DNA from: Pseudomonas sp. ACM7
GTDB lineage: Bacteria > Pseudomonadota > Gammaproteobacteria > Pseudomonadales > Pseudomonadaceae
DNA length: 64,000 nucleotides
Assembly: GCF_004136015.1 (NCBI RefSeq)
Contig: NZ_CP024866.1
Location: 5,738,066-5,802,065, forward strand
Direction of reading: 5' to 3'
Shown: in pieces, positions 18,164-26,665 of the stretch
Layout of the letters: each line of letters begins with the position of its first letter
How positions within the stretch are numbered: the first letter of the stretch is position 1
Notes under the pieces: model-generated
What the model was told of the DNA's origin: nothing
What the model saw: the letters and a program-made list of their open reading frames with translations, nothing else
Database searches by the model: none
Made by a program: the position numbers and the translations under genes

Positions 18164-18403
18164 ATGAATAATGATGACCGTGATAACGACTTCGAATCAG
18201 AACCAACGTCCGATGCCCCACCCACCGATACATCGGGAAAACCCGTGAATGTGGTCGAAAGAGATTTACAGGACGCGGACAGCGACACCAAAGGAGTCGA
18301 TGAAACCATTACGCCATCTTCTACCCGAACCAAGGAACAAGAGGTTGAGGAACTCAATCGAAAAACAGCGGAGATAGAACGTAAGGTTGCGGATGGCAAC
18401 TAG
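18164..18403 (+). CDS. Small acidic hydrophilic protein (79 aa)
   Basis: A strong GGAGGT nine bases upstream supports ATG 18164. The 79-residue product is very rich in Asp, Glu, Thr and Ser (start MNNDDRDNDFESEP, end ELNRKTAEIERKVADGN) and likely disordered with a short C-terminal helix. I do not recognise a family. It converges on the DUF3618 operon, with a shared hairpin at 18439-18463. Similar small hydrophilic genes elsewhere in the window suggest a stress role. Confidence 0.65.
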   Translation: MNNDDRDNDFESEPTSDAPPTDTSGKPVNVVERDLQDADSDTKGVDETITPSSTRTKEQEVEELNRKTAEIERKVADGN

Positions 18404-18438
18404 CAGCAGGCTTGAAGTATGTTTGACCAAATGAGAAG

Positions 18439-18463
18439 CGGGAGGTCAGTGTCAGACCTCCCG
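18439..18463. terminator. Bidirectional terminator hairpin
   Basis: CGGGAGGTC and GACCTCCCG separated by AGTGTCA, placed between the convergent gene ends at 18403 (+) and 18480 (-). The stem is nine base pairs; no strong T tract. Confidence 0.6.
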
Positions 18464-18479
18464 TCGTTCAGTCAACCTT

Positions 18480-19304
18480 TTATGAAGTACCCAATCCTCG
18501 AGATTGATCGGCCGGCGTCTCGGATGCTGCCCGGAGCTCCCCTTCCGGTTTCACGTCTACGTCTGAGTGATCAGTCGTTTTTGTCACCGTATCGCGCACC
18601 GCATCAAATCCCTCCCTCGCCTGTTGTTTTACCTTGTCGGCCAGGCCTGCGCTGGTCTTGCCCATATAGCGTTGCTCAGTCTCCGTCGAAGGCAATACCG
18701 CCCCCAACATCGCCCCTAACGCGATACCTGCAGCGGCTACCATCAGAGGCTGCTGCTTCAGCAACTGGCTGAATTGATTGCTCATCACTTGTGTACTGCG
18801 CACCAAACGGTCGCTGGCGTCATGAACGGCATGGCTGATGTTTTCGGTGGCAGCCTCCAGGTTGTCCCCCAGGCTCGCAGCTTTACCTTTGACGGCCTGG
18901 TACCCTTCCTTGAACGTGTCGGCGGTCTGGTGCAAATGGTCACGCGCGCTGTCGATGCCGTCGGCCAGCCCATCGGCCCATTCTCCGACTGTGTTCTGAT
19001 CCGGGCCGGCGCGATAACCAGGGCGAGGGGTTGGCGGACGGTTCTGGCTCATCATCAACCACAACAATCCAACCGACGTCAGTACCGCAGGAAGGGGATT
19101 ATTTCGAACGCTGGTGCCCAGGTTGGTCAGGAATGTCGTGCCGTTGCTCTGCATCAAAGACAACGCCTGATCGAACACCTGACCCGGCGTGAATTTGCTT
19201 TCTAGGGCATCAACGATGTTGCCGATACTCGCCCGCTGCGCATCGATTTCACGCTCGATAGCCTCTGGGCTTTTCTGCGACTCAGTTTCGAATTCACTGT
19301 TCAT
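18480..19304 (-). CDS. DUF3618-domain protein
   Basis: A 274-residue protein with the DUF3618 signature at its N-terminus (SPEAIEREIDAQRASIGNIVDALESKFTPG), a short hydrophobic stretch around NNPLPAVLTSVGLLWLMMS, a long amphipathic helical middle and a second glycine-rich hydrophobic segment (MVAAAGIALGAMLGAVLPS). It resembles membrane-anchored stress proteins. It is the last gene of a three-gene operon and its ATG overlaps the preceding stop (ATGA), with GGAGG upstream. Confidence 0.82.
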   Translation of the reverse strand: MNSEFETESQKSPEAIEREIDAQRASIGNIVDALESKFTPGQVFDQALSLMQSNGTTFLTNLGTSVRNNPLPAVLTSVGLLWLMMSQNRPPTPRPGYRAGPDQNTVGEWADGLADGIDSARDHLHQTADTFKEGYQAVKGKAASLGDNLEAATENISHAVHDASDRLVRSTQVMSNQFSQLLKQQPLMVAAAGIALGAMLGAVLPSTETEQRYMGKTSAGLADKVKQQAREGFDAVRDTVTKTTDHSDVDVKPEGELRAASETPADQSRGLGTS

Positions 19305-19732
19305 GAGACTTTCCTCCGCAGCGCTTCCTGGTCTTTGCTCAAGGCATCTAGCGTGCGATCAGGCTTGAAGTGGGACGGCTCGAATTGTTTTTTCCCGGAC
19401 TGCAGCATGGCGAACCCTACGATCATCACCACGACACCGACAATCAGGGCTGCCAACCACGGGGCTAGGACAGTGCTCAGGCCATAGACGGCGGACATCA
19501 ATAAGATGATGAACCCTGCCATCAGCACAATCACACCACCCGCGACACCGGCAATGCCTGCTTTGAGCGTCGTAAGGCTCGCCTGAAGCTCTGCTTTGGC
19601 CAAAGCGAGTTCCTTGGTGAACAGCGCAGGCACTTCACGGGATAGCTGCCGTATCAACCCGACGACCGAAGCGTCGGGATCAGGCACAGGCACTGGTCTT
19701 GAGCCCGGAAAATCTGGATCATCTCTGTTCAT
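19301..19732 (-). CDS. Holin-X family (PF07332-type) membrane protein
   Basis: A 143-residue protein: a proline-rich N-terminus, an amphipathic helix (LIRQLSREVPALFTKELALAKAEL) and two hydrophobic helices (GVAGGVIVLMAGFIILLMSAV and LAALIVGVVVMIVGFAML). This is the pattern of the 'phage holin family / Actinobacterial Holin-X' proteins, which in proteobacteria accompany DUF3618 and YqjD-like genes and are not phage lysis genes. ATG 19732 overlaps the previous stop as TGATG with GGAG upstream. Confidence 0.82.
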   Translation of the reverse strand: MNRDDPDFPGSRPVPVPDPDASVVGLIRQLSREVPALFTKELALAKAELQASLTTLKAGIAGVAGGVIVLMAGFIILLMSAVYGLSTVLAPWLAALIVGVVVMIVGFAMLQSGKKQFEPSHFKPDRTLDALSKDQEALRRKVS

Positions 19733-20382
19733 CACAGTGCTCCTTTGACGTTTGTTGAACCGGGTGTCGAGTTCGTTGCGAAGTCCAAAGGATGATCATG
19801 CTCATTCGGTGAAGGCGGGGTGATGCCAGTGGCCAGGCCGGGGCTTTGATCGGTGCGAGATGGAACGGAGGTTTCATAGGGTCGTTGAGCGCCAAAACCA
19901 CCTGACGGAGGCATTGAGTTACCTGCTGCTGGATCGCTGGTATCAGTGAATGTCGCCGCAGGCGAGCTCCCTGCTTTCAGGAAGCGCGATAGACCAAAAC
20001 CCAGCGCAACACTGCCGGCGATGAAGAGTGCAGGGTTGTTACGCGCGAGGTCGGCGGCGTCATGAAGCAGCTGTTCGGCACTTTTTCCACGCAGATTGCC
20101 CGCCAGGCCACTCATGGATTCAGCCATGTCTGCAAGGTAATCGGACATGCCGAGCGTGTCCTTGCTTTCGATCTCGGAAACGAAGGACTTCGCTCCTTGG
20201 GCCAGCGCCTCTATCTGGTCTGCTGCCGTGTCGCGGTATTGTCCAAACTGCGCGTCTGCTTGCTGCCTGGCGTCGCCAAGCGCCTCAGTAACGTTTTCTT
20301 TCAAGTGTTCGAAGTTCTGCTCTGTCCCTCCGGAGTTGGGTTTATCTGGCTGACTTCCGGTGGTGCTGTCTGAAGTATTCAT
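19732..20382 (-). CDS. YqjD/ElaB-like (nutrient-stress type) membrane-associated protein
   Basis: A 216-residue protein with a hydrophilic N-terminus, a coiled-coil-like middle (HLKENVTEALGDARQQADAQFGQYRDTAADQIEALAQGAKSF is longer than usual for YqjD) and a single glycine-rich hydrophobic helix, NPALFIAGSVALGFGLSRFLK. A proline/serine-rich tail follows. The first gene of the operon with holin-X and DUF3618; GAGGG precedes ATG 20382. In E. coli the analogous trio is a stationary-phase inner-membrane set; that role is inferred here. Confidence 0.75.
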   Translation of the reverse strand: MNTSDSTTGSQPDKPNSGGTEQNFEHLKENVTEALGDARQQADAQFGQYRDTAADQIEALAQGAKSFVSEIESKDTLGMSDYLADMAESMSGLAGNLRGKSAEQLLHDAADLARNNPALFIAGSVALGFGLSRFLKAGSSPAATFTDTSDPAAGNSMPPSGGFGAQRPYETSVPSRTDQSPGLATGITPPSPNEHDHPLDFATNSTPGSTNVKGAL

Positions 20383-20635
20383 GTCGTCCCTCGCCTTCTG
20401 GATGAAAAAGCGTTATCAGGGTTCGCCACGAAGTGCCCGCAGCCCCCCCTCATTTCAGATGACGGAGCAGCGTTATAGGGAGTTCCAATGAAATGATGAG
20501 CGATGCAACTTCTCCCTAGATGCCGAAGGATAGAAAGACTGCCCCATCAATCTGTACGCCTTTGGGTCATTTCGATGGAACATTGTTTACAACCCGTCCT
20601 CTATCGCAACACCAGCCGAACCTGAGGATGTCACC

Positions 20636-21976
20636 ATGATTCACTCACTAACCGGTATGAAGCCAGGCGAGCGTTACGCCGTCGAAAGCCTCGAACGCAC
20701 TCGTAATTTTTCAGGCTTCTTTCTCGATGGAAAGTATTACCTGGAGCCCGAGTTAATGACCGCCGTCGGGTGGCTGGAAGGTCAGCAATTTTTGTATGAC
20801 GAACTTGACCCTTTAGGTGAACCAGTGTTTCCAAATCGGGTCGCTGGCACCATCGAAGACCTGACATTAACCTTGGCCGATGGTGCACGTCTGAAGTTGA
20901 ACCAGGTGCGCTATACCGCCCAAGTGGATCCCCCCACACAAGGAATCAACGCCACCCCTGATCTTTACCGTCGCAAGGCGTCTGGGCCACTCTGCGACAA
21001 ACTGGTGGTCATCACCGGGGCATCAAGCGGCATAGGTCGTGCGGCGGCACATGCGTTCGCCAGCGAGGGCGCCCGTCTGGTGCTTGGTGCTCGTGATGAA
21101 ACGGCGCTTGCTGAAGTCGTCGAAGAATGTGTTTCACGCGGTGCGACGGCCCTGGCAGTTCGCACTGATGTGACAAACAGCGAACAGATGCGAACGTTGG
21201 CCGATCAGGCTGCCGCTTTTGGGGACGGTCGCATCGACATCTGGATCAACAATGCAGGTGTCGGTGCGGTGGGCAACTTCGAGGAAACACCTCTTGAGGC
21301 TCATGAGCAGGTGCTGCAAACGGATCTGCTCGGTTACCTGCGAGGAGCCTATGTGGCTTGGCCCTATTTCAAGGCGCAAAAACGGGGTATTTTGATCAAT
21401 ACCCTTTCACTCGGGAGCTGGGTCGCACACCCCTACGCAGCAGCTTACTCGGCCAGCAAATACGGTCTGCGGGGTTTGAGCGAAGCGTTACGTGGTGAGC
21501 TGAATGAGTATCCTGATATACATGTCTGCGATTTCTATCCAACCGTCATGGACACACCGGGATTTCGTGACGGGGGTAATTTCACCGGTCATGCCCTTAA
21601 GCCACCTCCACCCATTTATGATCCGCATCTCGTCGCCCAAGGTATGGTTGCCTGCGCGTTACGTCCAAGGCCGAGTACCACCGTGGGAGGAGCAGCCACG
21701 ATGGCGCGACTAGCGCATTTTTTGGTGCCCGGCTTTCCCCTTCTATATGGATGGCTGACTCGTATGGGCCTGGAACACAGCCCACAGTCGGCATCGACAT
21801 CAGGCAACCTTTTCGCGCCGCCAAGCGGTCAACGTCGCATTGAAGGTGGCTGGCGCGCAGCCAAGCGGAGACCTTCCATGCTATTGGCAGTCGGCGCAAC
21901 GCTATTAATTGGCGGAGCTCTGTTTGCGCTTTATCGTCATGGACGGCGCGAACGTGCTCTCTACGAAAGAGCATGA
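20636..21976 (+). CDS. SDR oxidoreductase with N-terminal extension and C-terminal membrane anchor
   Basis: A 446-residue protein. Residues about 118-330 form a classical SDR: VVITGASSGIGRAAAHAFA, INNAGVGAVG, and the catalytic YSASKYGLRG. The C-terminus has a transmembrane segment (LLAVGATLLIGGALFALYR). The first ~115 residues (start MIHSLTGMKPGERYAVESLE) are not part of the usual SDR and contain a beta-rich hydrophilic sequence I do not recognise. GAGGAT lies upstream of ATG 20636, so the extension is probably translated. It may be a fusion of a small separate gene. Substrate unknown. Confidence 0.82.
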   Translation: MIHSLTGMKPGERYAVESLERTRNFSGFFLDGKYYLEPELMTAVGWLEGQQFLYDELDPLGEPVFPNRVAGTIEDLTLTLADGARLKLNQVRYTAQVDPPTQGINATPDLYRRKASGPLCDKLVVITGASSGIGRAAAHAFASEGARLVLGARDETALAEVVEECVSRGATALAVRTDVTNSEQMRTLADQAAAFGDGRIDIWINNAGVGAVGNFEETPLEAHEQVLQTDLLGYLRGAYVAWPYFKAQKRGILINTLSLGSWVAHPYAAAYSASKYGLRGLSEALRGELNEYPDIHVCDFYPTVMDTPGFRDGGNFTGHALKPPPPIYDPHLVAQGMVACALRPRPSTTVGGAATMARLAHFLVPGFPLLYGWLTRMGLEHSPQSASTSGNLFAPPSGQRRIEGGWRAAKRRPSMLLAVGATLLIGGALFALYRHGRRERALYERA

Positions 21977-22211
21977 TTAGAGTCATGGAACCTGCTGGCA
22001 TTATTTGAGAAACAGCAGGCCGCACGTTCACACCTGGATCCAATCGCGAGATGATTGGCTCACAAGCCTATGAGTCATCGGCATTTTGCGAGGATTTCCG
22101 AAATTCCAAGGTAAACAATCGACTCATCAAGTCTCGCGACATTTAGTGCTTCGCCCGATGTCTCCGAACGCAAAAACAGCTGGCAGGCATCCCTGACAGC
22201 TGGAGCGTTAC

Positions 22212-23794
22212 TTACTTTTTGGAACCTCCAGTCATTACAGCCCCAAAAATCTGCTTGGCGGTTTGCACAATGACGCCAGCTTCATCCGGATCGCCTTGCA
22301 GCAAGGTCGAGGCAAATTTCTTCGCCTGCTCAAGTTTGATATGCGGCGGCAGTGGTGGGACATTCGGGTCAGTCTTGAATTCGATCAGATCCACTTCGGA
22401 CTTTGCCACTGCCGCCAATATATGGCGACGGTAATCAACTCGGCCATGTTGCTCATCTGCATTGCGCCATCGCCGACCAGGGCAATCACTGTGCGTTTCG
22501 GGTGAGCGAATTTCGCTGCAATCGCATACGGCACGGCGGCGCCCATGGATGCCAGGCCGCCGGAAAGCGAACACATCATGCCGCGCCGAATCTTCAAGTC
22601 ACGCGCGAACCAGTTAGCGCACGACCCTGAGTCGCTGGTGATGATGGCGTGTCCAGGAAGGCGTGGTGAGAGTTCGTAAACCACCCGTTGCGGGTTGATC
22701 GGATCAGCCTTGGCCAAGGCGCGTTTTTCCAACGTTTTCTCCCAGGTGGCGCGCCAGCCTTCGACCTTTTTACGCCACTTGCGTGGGGTCTTGTGTTCCA
22801 GCAATGGCAGCAGCGCCGCCAGGGTCTCGGCCGCATCGCCCACAAGGTTCACCTCCATCGGATAGCGCAGGCTCAACATGTCAGGTTGAAGATCAATCTG
22901 GACACCGCGCGCCTGGCCTTCTTTAGGCAGAAATTCGGAATAAGGGAAGCCTGAACCGATCATCAGCAAAGTGTCGCACTCAGTCATCAACTTGTAGCTG
23001 GGCTCGGTGCCGAACAGGCCGATGCTGCCGGTGACCCACGGTAAATCGTCGGGCAGTACCGCTTTACCGAGCAAGGCCTTGGCGACACCAGCGCCGAGCT
23101 TCTCGGCAACTGCAATGACTTGATCGGTCGCAGCCAACGCGCCAGCGCCAACGAGGATGGCGACTTTTTCGCCGGCATTCAGCACATCCGCTGCTCGCTG
23201 AAGATCCGCCTCATACGGAACAACCCTCGGTTTGCTATCACCGACGCCTGAATGAACGGTGCCGTGTTCCCTGGCGGGCGCCTTGTATTCGGCTTCCTGC
23301 AAGTCATTGGGCAAGATCAGCGCGGTCACCCGACGCTCGCTAATTGCGGTACGCACCGCCCGGTCGATCAAGTGCCGGACTTGCGATGGCGTCGAGGCTT
23401 GTTGCACGAATGCACCAGCTACATCCTTGAACATAGACAGCAAATCCAACTCTTGCTGATAGTGGCCCCCAAGTGCTGCACGCGCTTCCTGGCCGACGAT
23501 GGCCAACACCGGCATGTGATCCATTCGCGCATCGTAAAGCCCCGTGATTAAATGCGAAGCGCCGGGGCCAGAGGTCGCAATGCATACGCCCAGCTCTCCC
23601 GTGAACTTGGCGTGAGCGGAGGCCATGAACGCAGCCATTTCTTCATGCCGTGCCTGAACGAATTCGATTTTGCCTTGGGCACGACTCAGCGCCCCAAAAA
23701 CACCGTTGATACCGTCCCCCGGATAACCAAAAATCCGCGTTACGCCCCATTGGCTGAGTCGCTCAACCAGAAAATTGCTGACTGTCGTTGTCAT
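22212..23794 (-). pseudogene. ThDP-dependent enzyme (pyruvate oxidase/acetolactate synthase type), internal deletion
   Basis: The N-terminal 465 codons are a good member of the thiamine-diphosphate family: FGYPGDGINGVFGAL, ARHEEMAAFMASAHAKFTG, the central FAD/UDP-like domain and VALVGDGAMQMSNMAELITVA. The sequence then breaks at QSPKW and hits a stop. The family C-terminus (LIEFKTDPNVPPLPPHI ... QIFGAVMTGGSKK) follows in another frame down to 22212. About 80 codons between them are gone, including the second half of the ThDP motif (the NN after GDG) and the catalytic core of the C-terminal domain. GAGGATTA precedes ATG 23794. The enzyme cannot bind its cofactor. Confidence 0.82.
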
Positions 23795-23848
23795 TAATCC
23801 TCGCCTTTCGCCTATGCGTAGAGTCGCTGCTGGAACGACAGGTGAAGC

Positions 23849-24103
23849 TCAGCCAACCTTGTCGTTGTCCTGTTCGGGCGTTTCAATGCCAAGCTCTTCT
23901 TCGGGGGCTTCGTGCGGGTAACCAGGTAACCCCCGGGCCTCATTCGGCCCTTGACGATGGCCTGGCGAATTCCTTTTCTTATCCCTATCCGTGGTGGCAT
24001 TCGGATCTTCATTACGGCCAGCCTGGCCTAGCACGCAGCCGTCGTCATTGGGGTTGTCCAGATCCTTGATGGGTTTGTCCTGAGTAGTAGATGGGGTTTT
24101 CAT
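23849..24103 (-). CDS. Small acidic protein, paralogue A (84 aa)
   Basis: An 84-residue hydrophilic protein starting at ATG 24103 with GGAGG upstream. It carries PNDDGCVLGQAGRNEDPNAT and ARGLPGYP followed by an acidic tail ending IETPEQDNDKVG. The same motifs appear in the protein at 26134-26436, so the two are paralogues. No catalytic motif. It lies directly upstream of the broken ThDP gene on the same strand. A structural or stress role is only a guess. Confidence 0.75.
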   Translation of the reverse strand: MKTPSTTQDKPIKDLDNPNDDGCVLGQAGRNEDPNATTDRDKKRNSPGHRQGPNEARGLPGYPHEAPEEELGIETPEQDNDKVG

Positions 24104-24362
24104 AGATGCCTCCAATGCAAGGTTATGAGACTCTTTGGAGACACGTTCGGCGCCAGAGTGCAGCTCAATCAGCAGTAGCTTGATAGCATTGCTTCATCTG
24201 GTGCATGACGGACGCGGTTTCGCTTGCGTGCCGGATTTTGCGGTCAAGGATGCCCTGGCTGATGGGAGCCTCAGATCTGTGTTGGATTCGTACATGACCC
24301 GCACCACTGTTTTCCAGATTCTTTGGCCTAGCAGTAAGCAAATGTCTCCGAAGGTGAGAGCG

Positions 24363-24394
24363 TTTGTAGACTTCTTTGTAGACTTCTTTGTAGA
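24363..24394. repeat. 12-bp tandem repeat (2.7 copies)
   Basis: TTTGTAGACTTC occurs twice in tandem and is followed by TTTGTAGA. The array is perfect over 32 bases. Confidence 0.85.
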
Positions 24395-24417
24395 GCTCGG
24401 AAATCACCTCGTAACGA

Positions 24418-24445
24418 GTGAAACGTGAAACGTGAAACGTGAAAA
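24418..24445. repeat. 7-bp tandem repeat (4 copies)
   Basis: GTGAAAC three times in tandem followed by GTGAAAA, 24 bases downstream of the other tandem array. Confidence 0.85.
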
Positions 24446-24995
24446 ATGATTCGCCCCTCCCCTGGGCTATCAAGCGGTTGAGTAGGATGCTGACAAGGTG
24501 CATGTCGTAGGTTTTTAGTATTTGCTGATGCCGGTTTCGACCGGGAAGATCGTGACCTAAAGTAATCCATCCAGCTTTTTTGACGGACTTCTGGTTGCTC
24601 TAAAATCAAAAGCCAGCCGCGACTACGTCGCAAAAAAACGATCCATCCTTGCCCTGCGGGCAAAGCCGCCTTCCGCCCTTCCCTGCCATTTACTTCCTTT
24701 TAAATTTCCTGAGACAACGACAGAGGCAAAAGCAACGGCGAAGCAATCGAGTCGATTGCCCTAAAGCCGTTGGCTATTGGAAAAAGCGGTGTGATGAAGA
24801 TCCCTGCTTTTTGTTTGGAATCAAATATAATAACTCCGTCGCTTTTTTTTGATTTCAAGGGGGCTCGCAAACTATTTTTTCAGGGGCATGGCTTCTAAGC
24901 CTCCCCTAACAGTTCGTGACCTTCACCCTGCTCTCAACGATCTCGCTAGCCGTGGAGGCTCTGTATCGATTTGAACAGGCGTTTTGGCTACGTGC

Positions 24996-25583
24996 TCACG
25001 CCAAGAGCGGTTTGTCCTCACGCCAGACGCGAGCTAGCGCTTCATCGGCTTTTCGCTGAAGGTCGGATCGGCTATGAACAAGATCAGTTCTCCTAGCGGA
25101 CGGTTTGAGCTGTTCAACGTCCGAATCGACATTCAGCAGTATTGCCGAGAGGCTTGCGTACATGGTTAAGACGGCGGCGACCACATCACAGTGCAAGAAT
25201 GGCTTCACACAGGGTAAGCCTGTCTCCGCAAGTTCGATGCCTTGAAGGCAGCATCTCGCAGCAGCGAGTGCACCTAAGGTAATTTCCAGTGTTCGCTGTT
25301 GACTGTGACCTTGAGAGTCAACCGCAGGCTCTTTGATAAAAGCACTGAACGTTCGAATATCGTTGTCGGCGTGGGCCTTCATGACGTCCATCAGTTGCTC
25401 CACCTCATAGATGGTCTTTTTCCGCTCGTCCTCCAGGTTACAGGCAGCAGATTTTCGTAGCGCCATGAGGAGAAGCGCAAGCCCGAAGCTGGCACAGACG
25501 CATAACGTGGCACCGCAGCTTGGTACCGAAGTATCGGCCGCAATTTTGTCTCGAAAAGACTCGAGGCTTGATGACCAAATGCT
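24996..25583 (-). CDS. Cyclodeaminase/cyclohydrolase (FTCD C-terminal domain) family protein
   Basis: A 195-residue protein similar to the formiminotransferase-cyclodeaminase domain: WSSSLESFRDKIAADTSVPSCGATLCVCASFGLALLLMALR corresponds to the family's P-G-G-G-S-x-x-A-x-x-G-A start. The usual PGGGS is SCGAT here. A helical bundle follows. Members with a full site convert 5-formimino-THF or 5,10-methenyl-THF derivatives; the altered glycine motif makes activity uncertain. I use ATG 25583; a GTG four codons earlier is possible. Confidence 0.7.
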   Translation of the reverse strand, partial: SIWSSSLESFRDKIAADTSVPSCGATLCVCASFGLALLLMALRKSAACNLEDERKKTIYEVEQLMDVMKAHADNDIRTFSAFIKEPAVDSQGHSQQRTLEITLGALAAARCCLQGIELAETGLPCVKPFLHCDVVAAVLTMYASLSAILLNVDSDVEQLKPSARRTDLVHSRSDLQRKADEALARVWREDKPLLA

Positions 25584-25616
25584 CATCCGCAGCACATCCT
25601 TTAAGGCAGGGTATGA

Positions 25617-25814
25617 CTAATTGGGTAGTCGCTCTTCATCTACTGGGCCCGGCGTAACCCTGTCTCTGTCACCCGCCGGTTCCTCTTCCCTACTGACGTG
25701 CTCTTCGTCCGTCCCCTCACCGAAGTCCTGCTCATTCAACTGATCTCGGTAGTTCTTCTCTGGTTCGTTGTCTCGCCCTGCTTTATGAGGATACCGACCT
25801 GCTGACATAGGCAT
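25617..25814 (-). CDS. Small hydrophilic protein (65 aa)
   Basis: A 65-residue highly charged protein (GRDNEPEKNYRDQLNEQDFG, EEHVSREEEPAGDRD) with no hydrophobic core, so probably disordered. It follows the 54-residue KGG-like gene by 19 bases on the same strand and likely shares its transcript. No clear Shine-Dalgarno; two ATGs (25814, 25808) are possible. Not a family I know. Confidence 0.6.
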   Translation of the reverse strand: MPMSAGRYPHKAGRDNEPEKNYRDQLNEQDFGEGTDEEHVSREEEPAGDRDRVTPGPVDEERLPN

Positions 25815-25833
25815 GACAGCAGGTCAGCTGTTA

Positions 25834-25998
25834 TCACCGTTCTCCGCGCGTCCCGCCATGACTATGTTGCCCGCCGATTCGAGCTTTCTCAGCCTTGTCA
25901 GTTGCGACATTGGCATTAGGCTCGCTTTTGCGCCCCGCCTCTTTGACTTTTTGAGGGTCATCGGAAAAGCCGTGATGCGGTTCTTGTCGTTTGGTCAT
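25834..25998 (-). CDS. Small KGG/Con-10-like stress protein (54 aa)
   Basis: ATG 25998 has a strong AAGGAG upstream. The 54-residue product (start MTKRQEPHHGFSDDPQKVKE) contains EAGRKSEP and KAEKARIGGQHSHGG, a pattern like the glycine/lysine/glutamine modules of KGG stress proteins such as the one at 10554. It is short enough to be missed by length cut-offs. It forms a pair with the hydrophilic gene downstream. Confidence 0.65.
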   Translation of the reverse strand: MTKRQEPHHGFSDDPQKVKEAGRKSEPNANVATDKAEKARIGGQHSHGGTRGER

Positions 25999-26133
25999 GG
26001 CTGATCTCCTTAAAGCAAAAAATAGTTACCTTCATTTGAGGCGGCACCATAAGCCTTCGCCCAGTTGACACGACCAACGGGAATTAGCCGCCGCCATAAT
26101 GAAAAAAGCCTCTTCAAATGCGACTACTGCGGC

Positions 26134-26436
26134 TCAATCAACGCGGTCATTGTTCTGTTTCGGTGTTTCAATAACCGTTTCCGTTTCACCGTTCGGTTGC
26201 CGCGCAGGCGGTATCGAGGGTGCCTGATCATTTTCTGAGTCACTTGGGTAGCCGGGCAAGCCGCGCGCATCTTCCGGAGTCAGAACATTGCCCGCAGAGT
26301 CGCTTTCGTGATCCCAGTCGGTAGTCGCATTTGGATCTTCGTCGCGACCGGCAGTGCCCAAAATGCAGCCATCATCATTCGGATGGCTCGAGTCATTTTC
26401 TGGCAAATTTTGAGTGCTGGTTGAATGCGGTTTCAT
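26134..26436 (-). CDS. Small acidic protein, paralogue B (100 aa)
   Basis: ATG 26436 with TTGGAG upstream opens a 100-residue protein with PNDDGCILGTAGRDEDPNAT and ARGLPGYPSDSE and the end IETPKQNNDRVD, the same blocks as paralogue A at 23849. The insertion between ARGLPGYP and the C-terminal block is about 15 residues longer. A longer frame upstream (to 26571) lacks similarity and is not used. Unknown function. Confidence 0.75.
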   Translation of the reverse strand: MKPHSTSTQNLPENDSSHPNDDGCILGTAGRDEDPNATTDWDHESDSAGNVLTPEDARGLPGYPSDSENDQAPSIPPARQPNGETETVIETPKQNNDRVD

Positions 26437-26665
26437 AGGGGGGCTCCAATGCGGAGTAGTGGGTCTTCTTTGGAGTAACCCAGTGCATCCAAGTGCAGCG
26501 CAAGGGACAAACGGTGTGGGTATCCGCTTCAGTACCCACCGGAACTGAAGAACACAGAGCCAAATGCCCATTTCAGCCTGTCGAAGACATAAGAGTGGGA
26601 AAAAGGATTTTTTCGGCGCTTCACTCGCTGCCTGATTATCAGATCACTTTAAGAAAGGGTCGGCC

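Larger units (their letters stand above)
24104..24995. other. Non-coding stretch with two short tandem repeats
   Basis: About 890 bases without a supportable gene. The leader of paralogue A shares words with the leader of paralogue B at 26437-26475 (CTCCAATGC and TCTTTGGAG). Tandem repeats are given separately. Low-complexity minus-strand frames of about 110 codons at 24165-24663 are the translation of these repeats and have no family features. Confidence 0.45.

Noticed and set aside
19301..19732. Prophage lysis gene (holin)
   Set aside because: The 'holin' name comes from the family; neighbours are stress-envelope genes and no phage genes are present.
24363..24445. CRISPR array
   Set aside because: The repeats are 7-12 bases, directly adjacent with no spacers, and no cas gene is near.
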